Assembly (NCBI GenBank): GCA_936432065.2
Contig: OW386285.2
Location: 175,937,984 to 176,001,983, forward strand
DNA: 64,000 bases
Direction of reading: 5' to 3'
From: Rutpela maculata
Lineage: Eukaryota > Arthropoda > Insecta > Coleoptera > Cerambycidae
In this document: positions 1-10,102 of the stretch, one piece after another
How positions within the stretch are numbered: position 1 is the first letter of the stretch
How the letters are laid out: each line of letters opens with the position of its first letter
The notes under the pieces: generated by a model
Told to the model about the DNA's origin: nothing
Database searches by the model: none
Seen by the model: the letters and a program-made list of their open reading frames with translations, nothing else
Position numbers and translations under genes: made by a program

Positions 1-196
1 GAGACGCGGGGGGCGGGAAATCGAATGAAAGAGATAGACATATCTGATTTCCGTGCAAAAGACAGAGACAAAGATGCTTGTAGTGTCTACAGGTGACGTA
101 GGCTGTAGACCCTACCGGAATCTTTGTCTCTGTCTTCTGCACGGAAATCAGATATGTCTGTCTCTTTCACTCGATTTCCCGCCCCCCGCGTCTCTC
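1..196. repeat. Hairpin-type inverted repeat (MITE-like)
   Basis: Bases 1 to about 76 and 119 to 196 are near-perfect reverse complements around a loop of about 42 bases. Both outer ends read GAGACGCGGGGGGCGGGAAA. Only a few mismatches separate the arms. The left end coincides with the window edge, so no target duplication can be checked. No coding potential is seen. The shape suggests a small fold-back DNA element; the superfamily is unknown. Confidence 0.75.
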
Positions 197-684
197 TCGT
201 CCTAAAGCTACTGATTGATGCAACCGTATCGTTTATTGACCGCGTGTTGGACTGGCCTATAGGTCGCGTGCGCCGACGTCACAGTGTTGCCAGCTATATT
301 TTGACAGAATAAAGGTACGATTAATACTCGACATTTCCTGTTAGTTGCATCACATTCTCTAGCTGAACTCTGAGAGCAACGGACTCTAATTACGTATTTC
401 TGTGATAACGTAAATGTAACTATGGGAAATCTGCGACGCGCGGGGAGTATTGGTGGCTTCGATAGGTTCGATCAGCTGATCCTTATCCCTCTTAAACCAG
501 AACGAATACTGGCGCGATTATCCCGCCATCTTTTGATATGTGTTCTTATTACAAACATTCAAGAAGTTTGAGTTGCCATCCTTGAAAACGATTCATACGT
601 AATTTTAATTTTAGCAGTCTTCTTTCACGGTCCTTCTTTGAAGAATATGTTTGTGTTCTATAATTTTTAAAACCTTTTAGAACA
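197..684. other. Unassigned sequence, no gene recognised
   Basis: No domain is recognised here. The phrase GCGTGTTGGACTGGCCTA at about 241-258 recurs at about 1056-1073 and, inverted, near 685-702, so part of this stretch is related to the inverted repeat that follows. A minus-strand reading frame of 103 codons (549-860) runs through it without similarity to anything I know. Confidence 0.5.
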
Positions 685-1073
685 AGCCAGTCCAACACGC
701 TGTCACTTTGCTTTGTTTGTACTACAGCAGCCATCTTTTGTTGGTAAGTTAGGGTTTCTGTCAGACCTAAAGGGCACCATAATCGTTCAGCAATAATGTC
801 ATTCCAGCAGATCATTACAGAAACATCATTACTAAAAATTTCCCCGTCATTCCCTGTCATTATTTTTCACACTTTACTTGTCCATTATTTAAAAAAAAAG
901 CATATCTAGCTATAATTATTGAATTAAGTATGATTGAAAAAACGTGAAAATTCAGGTAATGAGATTACTGAACGTGTATGGTGCCCTTTAGGCCTGTCGA
1001 AAACCCCAACTTACCAACAAAAGATGGCTGCTGTAGTACAAACAAAGCAAAGTGACAGCGTGTTGGACTGGCC
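685..1073. repeat. Inverted repeat with ~100-bp arms
   Basis: Bases 685-790 and 968-1073 are reverse complements with few mismatches; both contain AAGATGGCTGCTGTAGTACA in their respective orientations. The spacer of about 177 bases is AT-rich and non-coding. The 103-codon minus-strand frame at 549-860 covers the left arm, so its apparent protein is probably a by-product of the repeat. No terminal signature or target duplication was identified. Confidence 0.7.
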
Positions 1074-1091
1074 TACTAGGTATGTCTAGTA

Positions 1092-1784
1092 TAGAGTTGG
1101 GCGATTCGACTCTTTTTAGGGATTCGTACCAAATGGATCCGTATCAAGAAAAGATTCGTATCGAGAGATTCGTACGATTCGTACCACTTCGTATCACTGA
1201 TTCCATGATACTAAACAGTATCATGTACTGATTCGTACCATTCGTACTATTCGTATGTTTCGTACCACTGATTCCATGATACGAAACAGTATCATGTACT
1301 GATTCGTACCATTCGTACTATTCGTACCCACACTTCCACTCCACAGTGTTCAGCATAGTGTAAACTTTTAGGACTTCGAGCACCTTCTATTTCATTAATA
1401 ATTTCGTCGTCGTCATTAGACATCAGTAAAAAGATAGATAGCGTTTATTTAACCATATTATATACATATTTGTATCATATTACGTATAAAAACAGATTTT
1501 TTTCAATTATGAGATTATGAGTATTTTAATCTGAAATCTCCAGTTTAAACGCGCGGTCCCAATCCACGTCTGAAGTTTAACCTTTTACAGCTGGCCCAGT
1601 ATCGCATCGCAATACCGGTACCGAAATTCCATATTCGCACCAATCGTATCGGTGATACGAAATGTATCAAACGTATCGGCGATACGAAATGTACGAATCT
1701 TTTATTTTTGTGGGATTCGTACCATTCGTACCACTGCAAGGATTCGTACCAATGATACGAATCAACGAGTACTACCCAACTCTA
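1092..1784. mobile_element. hAT-type MITE, copy 1
   Basis: The ends are TAGAGTTGGG (1092) and its reverse complement CCCAACTCTA (to 1784). The interior near both ends is packed with the octamer ATTCGTAC and its complement, as expected of subterminal transposase-binding repeats. TAGAG fits the hAT terminal consensus YARNG. This copy has two internal deletions relative to copy 2: one near 1362 and one of about 150 bp near 1480. It carries no ORF and must rely on a transposase supplied elsewhere. The flanking octamers do not match, unlike those of the 238-bp relatives. Confidence 0.8.
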
Positions 1785-1785
1785 G

Positions 1786-2393
1786 TAGAGTTGGGCGATT
1801 CGACTCTTTTTAAGGATTGGTACCAAATGAATCCGTATCAAGAAAAGATTCGTATCGAGAGATTCGTACGATTCGTACCACTTCGTATCACTGATTCCTC
1901 GATACTAAATAGTATGTACTGATTCGTACTATTCGTATGTTTCGTACCACTGATTCCATGATACGAAACAGTATCATGTACTGATTCGTACCATTCGTAC
2001 TATTCGTACCCACACTTCCACTCCACAGTGTTCAGCATAGATTATAGAATATTATATGTGGTGTTAGTTAGGGCCAGAGTATTCAGGCCTGTAGCTAGGG
2101 GGGGGGCCAGGACGGGCAATGCCCGTCCTGGAATAAGTTTCGCCCGACCTACGGTGATCGTAATGGGTCATCAAAAAATTTTTTTTTTGGATTTCTCCCC
2201 CCGCTCATCAAAAAATTTTCGGACTTTTTTTACGGGCCCGTCCTGAAAAATGGTTTGCTCGCCCTGAAAGCACTTTCTAGCTACAGGCCTGAGAGTAATT
2301 ATAATGTTATATTAACCGTACAGTTTTAACTTTTTGGAGCTTCGAGCACCTTCTATTACATTAATAATTTCGTCGTCATTAGACATCAGTAAA
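1786..2393. mobile_element. hAT-type MITE, copy 2, left part
   Basis: TAGAGTTGGG restarts one base after copy 1 ends, in the same orientation. Homology to copy 1 runs to CATTAGACATCAGTAAA, where the fold-back complex begins at 2394. The matching right part resumes at 12135 with AAAAGATAGATAG, exactly as in uninterrupted copy 1 at about 1426-1445. A second small hAT element is nested at 2084-2291. Confidence 0.8.
2084..2291. mobile_element. Small hAT-like MITE nested in copy 2
   Basis: The terminal inverted repeats are CAGGCCTGTAGCTAG and its complement. They are flanked by agagtatt (2076-2083) and agagtaat (2292-2299), an 8-bp duplication with one mismatch. The length is 208 bp and there is no coding capacity. 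The interior is GC-rich at the left (GGACGGGCAATGCCCGTCC is itself a short palindrome). The 8-bp duplication supports the hAT superfamily. Confidence 0.75.
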
Positions 2394-3870
2394 CCCTGCC
2401 AAAAATTCCACATAGAGTTTCTATAAGAAACGAGCTGCATTAGGTTAGAACAGTTTTGATTTGCAATTGAAGATTACAAATTATAATGTTTGAATAGGGA
2501 TTTATGAGATCAGTTTCTATGAGTATTAATGTTTTTTTTCAGTAATATATCAAATGTGTTTTCATTTGTTTGAATGGGTAAAAAGAAAGGTCAGTTTTCA
2601 TCTGCAATTACAAATACAAGTTTAACCACTTCGAATGGGATTATATGCGATCAATTTCTAACAGTATTTATGCTGTTTTCCGAATATAATTGTGATGATG
2701 TTTGATCAGTAACAAATTGTTCACTACATGTTACGTGTGGAAATTCCAGGTACGTATTTCGTATTACTTCGAAAGGATTGATGATAGCAGTTTCTACGAG
2801 TATGTATTTGTTGTGCCAATAGTAAATTATATAAGTCTTTATCAGTATCCATTCGGATCGAATTTAAATATGAAAATTATATCAGAATAAAGCAATCAAA
2901 TATTTTAAACAGTATCTATTTGTAAATCCAGACATTTACTTATACTATATCAATGAGAATTTATGAGGACAGTATCTAATGTAAAACGTGCGGCTTTCCG
3001 TGGTTAAATGGCAAGAGTTTCTATAAGAAACGAGCTGCATTAGGTTAGAACAGTTTTTATTTATTTATTTATTTATTTAGAAGAAGAAACAAACAGGTTA
3101 CAAACCTAATTACATGTTTCTTGAGGGGGGACTACAGGCGATATAACCCGCCGGAGCCAACCCGGGCGACACGCTTCGAAGACCGGGTTTTGATTTACAA
3201 TTGAAGATTACAAATTATGATGTTTGAATAGGGATTTATGAGATGAGTTTCTATGAGTATTAATGTTATGTTTTTCAGTAATAAGTATATTAAATGTGTT
3301 TTCATTTGTTTGAATGGGTAAAAAGAAAGGTCAGTTTTCAACTGCAATTACAAATAGGTACAAGTTTAATCACTTCGAATGGGGTTATATGCGATCAGTA
3401 TTTCGAATATAATTGTGATGAGGTTTGATCAGTAACAAATTGTTTACCACATGTTACGATATGGTCGGAAATTCCAGGTAAATATTTAGTATTCCTTCGA
3501 AAGGATTGATGATAGCAGTTTCTATGAGTATGTATTTGTTTTTCCAATAGAAAATTTGTCTTTATCAGTATGCATTCGGATCTACTTTAAATACAAAAAT
3601 TATATCAAAATGAAACAACCAAATATTTTAAACAGTATCCACTTGTAAATCCAAACATTTAAAGATATATTTTAATGAGAACCAATCAGAACAGTATCTA
3701 ATGTAACGCGTGCGGCTTTCCGTGGCTAAATTTTAAAAGTATTTTTAATAAATAGCTTTAACGGATTTGAACAGTTTTAATTTGCAATTCCAGATGAATA
3801 GTTTTAATTGTTAAATAGGGATCTATGAGATCAGTGTCTTTGTGTAATGTTTTTTTTTAATAAAAACACA
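2394..3870 (+). repeat. Fold-back arm A
   Basis: This arm is reverse-complementary to about 6380-7838; paired coordinates sum to about 10250. It contains two ~600-bp units, starting near 2412 and 3010, marked by AGAGTTTCTATAAGAAACGA. It includes a 134-bp inserted fragment at 3054-3187 that is also present in the partner arm. A 62-codon frame at 2702-2890 matches the one at 7360-7548 in A' except for one residue, showing how close the arms are. Confidence 0.8.
3054..3187 (-). mobile_element. Retroelement 3' fragment with (AAAT)n tail, in arm A
   Basis: This GC-richer block interrupts the repeat unit between AACAG and TTTTGATT. Read on the minus strand it ends in an (AAAT)n run, typical of a LINE or SINE 3' end. 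The same fragment lies inverted at 7055-7196, so it inserted before the arms were duplicated. The family is not recognised. Confidence 0.6.
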
Positions 3871-4028
3871 TTTTATTGAAAAAAAAAACATTACACTGAC
3901 CTCATAGATCCCTAACAATTAAAACTATTTATCTGGAAATGCAAATGAAAACTGTTCGAATCCCTTAAAGCTTATTTATTGCAAATAATTTTAAAATTTA
4001 GCCACGGAAAACCGCACACGTTACATTA
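3700..4028. repeat. Local palindrome centred near 3870
   Basis: The sequence from GTGCGGCTTTCCGTGGCTAA to the T-rich centre is mirrored from about 3880 to 4025, with about 155-bp imperfect arms. A T8/A10 stretch forms the hinge. It marks the point where arm A turns over. A reverse-complement copy of the same structure lies at about 6216-6536. Confidence 0.7.
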
Positions 4029-4137
4029 CCCAACAAACACCGAAGATCGGCCCATCAGTGGGCCATCACTGGGCCAGAAGTTTCATTTCTGGCACAGTGA
4101 TGGTCCGCTAAAGGGCCAACCTTTTGTGTTTGTAGGG
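4029..4137. mobile_element. 109-bp MITE with TA target duplication
   Basis: The ends CCCAACAAACAC and GTGTTTGTAGGG are inverted repeats with one mismatch, flanked on both sides by TA (4027-4028 and 4138-4139). The empty site is visible in the inverted copy near 6533-6542, where TTACATTAGATAC is uninterrupted. The interior has short GGGCCATCA-like direct repeats. TA duplication suggests Tc1/mariner-type mobilisation. Confidence 0.75.
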
Positions 4138-4158
4138 TAGATACTGTTCTGATGGATT

Positions 4159-6190
4159 CCCTGTCAAAAAAATCTCATCAATCCGTATTGAAAATTATCA
4201 AAAATTAATAAGTATCTATGAGAACCTATATGGTCAATAAGTTTCTATAAGAGTTAGGTAAAGTTGCTGTTGAAATTGTTATCAGTTTATATCAGAATTG
4301 ACCAGCAAAACGAGTCAAGCCATATCCATTTGTAAATCCAAACATTTACTTATACCACATCAATGGGAATTTATGAGCACAGTATCTAATGTAATTCGTG
4401 CGGTTTTCCATGATTAAAAGACAAGTGTTTCTTTAAGAAACGAGCTGCATTAGGTTAGAACAGTTTTGATTTGCAATTGAAGATTACAAATTACAATGTT
4501 TGAATAGGGATTTATGAGATCAGTTTCTATGAGTATTAATGTTTTTTTTTCAGTAATATATTAAATGTGTTTTCATTTGTTTGAATGGGTAAAAAGAAAG
4601 GTCAGTTTTCAACTGCAATTACAAATACAAGTTTAATCGCTTCGAATGGGGTTATATGCGATCAATTTCTGAAAGTATTTATGCTGTTTTCCGAATATAA
4701 TTGTGATGAGGTTTAATCAGTAACAAATTGTTCACTATTTGTTATGATATGGTCGGAAATTCCAAGTACACATTTAGTATTCCTTCAAGAGGATTGATGA
4801 GAGCAGTTTCTACGAGTATCTATTTGTTGTTCCTATAGTAAATTATATAAGTCTTTATCAGTACAGATTCGGATCTAATTTAAATATGAAAATTATATCA
4901 GAATAAAGCAACCAAATATTTTTAACAGTATCTATTTGTAAATCCAAACATTTACTTATACTATCTCAATGAGAATTTATGAGAACAGTATCTAATGTAA
5001 AACGTGCGGCTTTCCGTGGTTAAATGGCAAGAGTTTCTATAAGAAACGAGTTGCATTAGGTTAGAACAGTTTTGATTTGTAATTGAAGATTCAAAATTAT
5101 AATGTTTGAATAGGGATTTATGAGATCAGTTTCTATGAGTATTAATGTGTTTTCTTCAGTAATATATTAAATGTGTTTTCATTTGTTTGAATGGGTAAAA
5201 AGAAAGGTCAGTTTTCAACTGCAATTACAAATACAAGTTTAATCACTTCGAATGGGGTTATATGCGATCAATTTCTAAAAGTATTTATGCTGTTTTCCGG
5301 ATATAATTGTGATGAGGTTTAATCAGTAACAAATTGTTCACTACATGTTATGATATGGTCGGAAATTCCAAGTACACATTTGGTATTCCTTCAAGAGGAT
5401 TGATGAGAGCAGTTTCTACGAGTATCTATTTGTTGTTCCTCTAGTAAATTATATAAGTCTTTATCAGTAAAGATTCGGATCTAATTTAAATATGAAAATT
5501 ATATCAGAATAAAGCAACCAAATATTTTAAACAGTATCTATTTGTAAATCCAGACATTTACTTATACTATCTCAATGAGAATTTATGAGAACAGTATCTA
5601 ATGTAAAACGTGCGGCTTTTCGTGGTTAAATGGCAAGTGTTTCTATAAGAAACGAGCTGCATTAGGTTAGAACAGTTTTGATTTGCAATTGAAGATTACA
5701 AATTATAATGTTTAAATAGGGATTTATGAGATCAGTTTCTATGAGTATTAATGTTTTTTTTTTTTTCAGTAATATATTAAATGTGTTTTCATTTGTTTGA
5801 ATGGGTAAAAAGGAAGGTCAGTTTTCAACTGCAATTACAAATACAAGTTTAATCACTTCGAATGGGGTTATATGCGATCAATTTCTAACAGTATTTATGC
5901 TGTTTTCCGAATATAATTGTGATGAGGTTTGATCCGTAACAAATTGTTCACTACATGTTACGATATGGTCGGAAATTCCAGGTACATATTTAGTATTCCT
6001 TCAAGAGGATTGATGAGAGCAGTTTCTACGAGTATTTATTTGTTGTTCCTACAGTAAATTATATAAGTCTTTATCAGTATGCATTCGGATCTAATTTAAA
6101 TGCAAAAATCATATCAGAATGAAACCTCAAATATTTTAAACAGTGTCCACCTGTAAATCCAAACATTTAAAGATAATATTATAATGAGAA
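4159..6190 (+). repeat. Fold-back arm B
   Basis: This arm starts with CCCTGTCAAAAAAATC, the same terminal motif as the complement of the extreme right end at 12134. It is reverse-complementary to 10103-12134; paired coordinates sum to about 16293. Full ~600-bp units begin near 4427, 5029 and 5635. It lies between A and A' rather than outside them. Confidence 0.8.
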
Positions 6191-6215
6191 TCCATCAGAA
6201 CAGTATCTATAATGT

Positions 6216-6536
6216 AACGTGTGCGGTTTTCCGTGGCTAAATTTTAAAATTATTTGCAATAAATAAGCTTTAAGGGATTCGAACAGTTTTCATTTGCATT
6301 TCCAGATAAATAGTTTTAATTGTTAGGGATCTATGAGGTCAGTGTAATGTTTTTTTTTTCAATAAAATGTGTTTTTATTAAAAAAAAACATTACACAAAG
6401 ACACTGATCTCATAGATCCCTATTTAACAATTAAAACTATTCATCTGGAATTGCAAATTAAAACTGTTCAAATCCGTTAAAGCTATTTATTAAAAATACT
6501 TTTAAAATTTAGCCACGGAAAGCCGCACGCGTTACA
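6216..6536. repeat. Local palindrome centred near 6372
   Basis: This is the reverse-complement copy of the palindrome at 3700-4028, with the same T-rich hinge. It is the switch point between plus-oriented and minus-oriented units. Confidence 0.7.
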
Positions 6537-7162
6537 TTAGATACTGTTCTGATTGGTTCTCATTAAAATATATCTTTAAATGTTTGGATTTACAAGTGGA
6601 TACTGTTTAAAATATTTGGTTGTTTCATTCTGATATAATTTTTGTATTTAAAGTAGATCCGAATGCATACTGATAAAGACAAATTTTCTGTTGGAACAAC
6701 AAATACATACTCATAGAAACTGCTATCATCAATCCTTTCGAAGGAATACTAAATATGTACCTGGAATTTCCGACCATATCGTAACATGTGGTAAACAATT
6801 TGTTACTGATCAAACCTCATCACAATTATATTCGAAATACTGATCGCATATAACTAACCCCATTCGAAGTGATTAAACTTGTACCTATTTGTAATTGCAG
6901 TTGAAAACTGACCTTTCTTTTTACCCATTCAAACAAATGAAAACACATTTAATATACTTATTACTGAAAAAAATAACATTAATACTCATAGAAACTCATC
7001 TCATAAATCCCTATTCAAACATCATAATTTGTAATCTTCAATTGCAAATCAAAACCCGGTCTTCGAAGCGTGTCGCCCGGGTTGGCTCCGGCGGGTTATA
7101 TCGCCTGTAGTCCCCCCTCAAGAAACATGTAATTAGGTTTGTAACCTGTTTGTTTTTTCTTC

Positions 7163-7193
<31 letters not shown>

Positions 7194-7838
7194 AAACTGT
7201 TCTAACCTAATGCAGCTCGATTCTTATAGAAACTCTTGCCATTTAACCACGGAAAGCCGCACGTTTTACATTAGATACTGTCCTCATAAATTCTCATTGA
7301 GATAGTATAAGTAAATGTCTGGATTTACAAATAGATACTGTTTAAAATATTTGGTTGCTTTATTCTGATATAATTTTCATATTTAAATTAGATCCGAATG
7401 GATACTGATAAAGACTTATATAATTTACTATTGGCACAACAAATACATACTCGTAGAAACTGCTATCATCAATCCTTTCGAAGTAATACGAAATATGTAC
7501 CTGGAATTTCCACACGTAACATGTAGTGAACAATTTGTTACTGATCAAACATCATCACAATTATATTCGGAAAACAGCATAAATACTGTTAGAAATTGAT
7601 CGCATATAATCCCATTCGAAATGGTTAAACTTGTATTTGTAATTGCAGTTGAAAACTGACCTTTCTTTTTACCCATTCAAACAAATGAAAACACATTTAA
7701 TATATTACTGAAAAAAAACATTAACACTCATAGAAACTGATCTCATAAATCCCTATTCAACCATTATAATTTGTAATCTTCAATTGCAAATCAAAACTGT
7801 TCTAACCTAATGCAGCTCGTTTCTTATAGAAACTCTTG
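6380..7838 (-). repeat. Fold-back arm A' (inverted copy of A)
   Basis: This is the reverse complement of 2412-3870. It keeps the inserted 3' fragment (7055-7196) but lacks any MITE at the point equivalent to 4029. Further minus-oriented units continue to about 9095. Confidence 0.8.
7055..7196 (+). mobile_element. Retroelement 3' fragment with (AAAT)n tail, in arm A'
   Basis: This is the reverse-complement partner of 3054-3187, here ending on the plus strand in seven or more AAAT units. The tail is longer than in arm A, as expected from microsatellite slippage after duplication. Confidence 0.6.
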
Positions 7839-9096
7839 CCATTTAACCACGCAAAGCCGCACGTTTTACATTAGATACTGTTCTCATAAATTCTCATTGA
7901 GATAGTATAAGTAAATGTCTGGATTTACAAATAGATACTGTTTAAAATATTTGGTTGCTTTATTCTGATATAATTTTCATATTTAAATTAGATCCGAATG
8001 CATACTGATAAAGACTTATATAATTTACTATTGGCACAACAAATACATACTCGTAGAAACTGCTATCATCAATCCTTTCGAAGTAATACTAAATATGTAC
8101 CTGGAATTTCTGACCATATCGTAACATGTAGTGAACAATTTGTTACTGATCAAACCTCATCACAATTATATTCGGAAAACAGCATAAATACTGTTAGAAA
8201 TTGATCGCGTATAACCCCATTCGAAGTGATTAAATTTGTATTTGTAATTTCAGTTGAAAACTGACCTTTCTTTTTACCCATTCAAACATATGAAAACACA
8301 TTTAATATATTACTGGACAAAAAACATTAATACTCATAGAAACTGATCTCATAAATCCCTATTCAAACATTATAATTTGTAATCTTCAATTGCAAATCAA
8401 AACTGTTCTAACCTAATGCAGCTCGTTTCTTATAGAAACACTTGCCATTTAACCACGGAAAGCCGTACGTTTTACATTAGATACTGTTCTCATAAATTCT
8501 CATTGAGATAGTATAAGTAAATGTAAAGACTTATATAATTTACTAGAGGAACAACAAATAGATACTCGTAGAAACTGCTCTCATCAATCCTTTTGAAGTA
8601 ATACTAAATGTGTACTTGGAATTTCCGACCATATCATAACAAGTAGTGAACAATTTGTTACTGATTAAACCTCATCACAATTATATTCGGAAAACAGCAT
8701 AAATACTTTTAGAAATTAATCGCATATAACCCCATTCAAAGTGATTAAACTTGTATTTGTAATTGCAGTTGAAAACTGACCTTTCTTTTTACCCATTCAA
8801 ACAAATGAAAACACATTTAATATATTACTGAAAAAAAACATTAATACTCATAGAAACTGATCTCATAAATCCCTATTCAAACATTATAATTAGTAATCTT
8901 CAATTGCAAGTCAAAACTGTCCTAACCTAATGCAGCTCGTTTCTTATAGAAACACTTGCCATTTAACCACGGAAAGCCGCACGTTTTACCTTAGATACTG
9001 TTCTCATAAATTCTCATTGATGTGGTATAAGTAAATGTTTGCTGCTCCATTCTGGTAGAAACTGATAGAAATTTCAGCAGCAGCTTTACTCCAGAC
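7839..9096 (-). repeat. Additional minus-oriented ~600-bp units
   Basis: Two further copies of the unit lie here, one lacking the segment around 8525. The stretch ends in the same TTCAGCAGCAGCTTTAC phrase found diverged near 12030. The units contain conserved TCAGTTTCTATGAGTAT-like phrases at irregular 50-140 bp spacing, suggesting an older, shorter monomer. Confidence 0.7.
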
Positions 9097-9104
9097 TCCA
9101 GTAG

Positions 9105-9342
9105 TAGAGTTGGGTAGTAACTCGTATGATTCGTACCATTGAATCGAATCCTGGCAGTGATTCGAATGGTACAAATCCCACAAAAGCAAAAGATTCGTAT
9201 ATTTCCTATCGATGTTGTAACCGTATGCGTTTGTACAATCAAGACAGTTCGGATTCTTGAAAGAATATTTCAGTACGAATTTTTTCTTGATACGGATTCG
9301 TTTGGTACGAATCCTTAAAAAGAGTCGAATCGCCCAACTCTA
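9105..9342. mobile_element. hAT MITE, 238 bp, perfect 8-bp duplication
   Basis: The ends are TAGAGTTGGG and CCCAACTCTA. The flanking octamer tccagtag is present at 9097-9104 and 9343-9350. It is the same size as, and nearly identical in inverse to, the element at 13160-13397. It is a shortened relative of the copies at 1092 and 1786. It inserted into the fold-back complex after that complex formed. Confidence 0.92.
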
Positions 9343-9350
9343 TCCAGTAG

Positions 9351-10100
9351 AGGGAGCTGTATACGTGTCGCTAATTCATATCTACTCTAATGTGACCTAA
9401 GGAACTGACGTGTGTTTGTTAAATTAAAAGTAAAGCAGTCTCTTTCACTGCCAACTCATTCATTGCTTCTAGGCTAGAACAAGAACACCCGAGGAAATAA
9501 GGACTTTGCAGTATTTTGTGTTTACCACAATATTAGTATTTCTATTTGAAATATGCAATTTAAACTGTACATTTGTCGGCATGCATATCCAAATTAATAC
9601 TAATAAAAAGGCAAAATGGAAGTTTACAATAAAAATACATCTGTAAAATATACAATTGAAACTGTACATTTGTTGACATGTATATCCACATTAATACTAA
9701 TAAAAAGACAATGTTGAAATTTACAATAAAAACATGTTGATAAATGGTGTGTTATATACGATAGATACTGGAGAAAGGACGAACTGGACTCTTATGATAT
9801 TACTTATAGAAAAGTTTAGAATCTCTTTAAAGTTGTATCTGTAATTCCATATGTTTACAGATATAAGGGCAAGGGTGCATTTGCAGACACTAAACTGTAG
9901 ATTTGTTGATGTATATTTCATATAAGTACTCATGAAAGGGCAACATGATAATTCCAAATAGCTCATTCGGAATTACTGTTTCATAACCGATTTAAAACTT
10001 AATAAAACAGATAAAATCCTGTCTGTATAATAATAATGTAACTTATAGGAACGATAAAACCGCATCACTTTTTTTTTATAAGTTTCTATGTGGAATTTTT
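9351..10100. repeat. Unrelated island inside the fold-back, with ~97-bp tandem copies
   Basis: This stretch does not match the ~600-bp unit. ACTGTACATTTGT recurs at 9564 and 9661 with about 97 bp of shared sequence, and a diverged third copy begins near 9894. No coding domain is seen. It ends at TTTTTGGCAGGG (to 10107), the complement of the extreme left terminus of the whole complex. Confidence 0.55.
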
Positions 10101-10102
10101 GG

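Noticed and set aside
549..860. 103-codon minus-strand frame as a gene
   Set aside because: Half of it lies in an inverted-repeat arm duplicated at 968-1073, and no domain or conserved motif is visible.
2702..2890. 62-codon frame repeated at 2702, 6625 and 7360 as a conserved small protein
   Set aside because: It recurs only because the repeat unit recurs. Other copies of the unit break the frame, so there is no sign of protein-level constraint.
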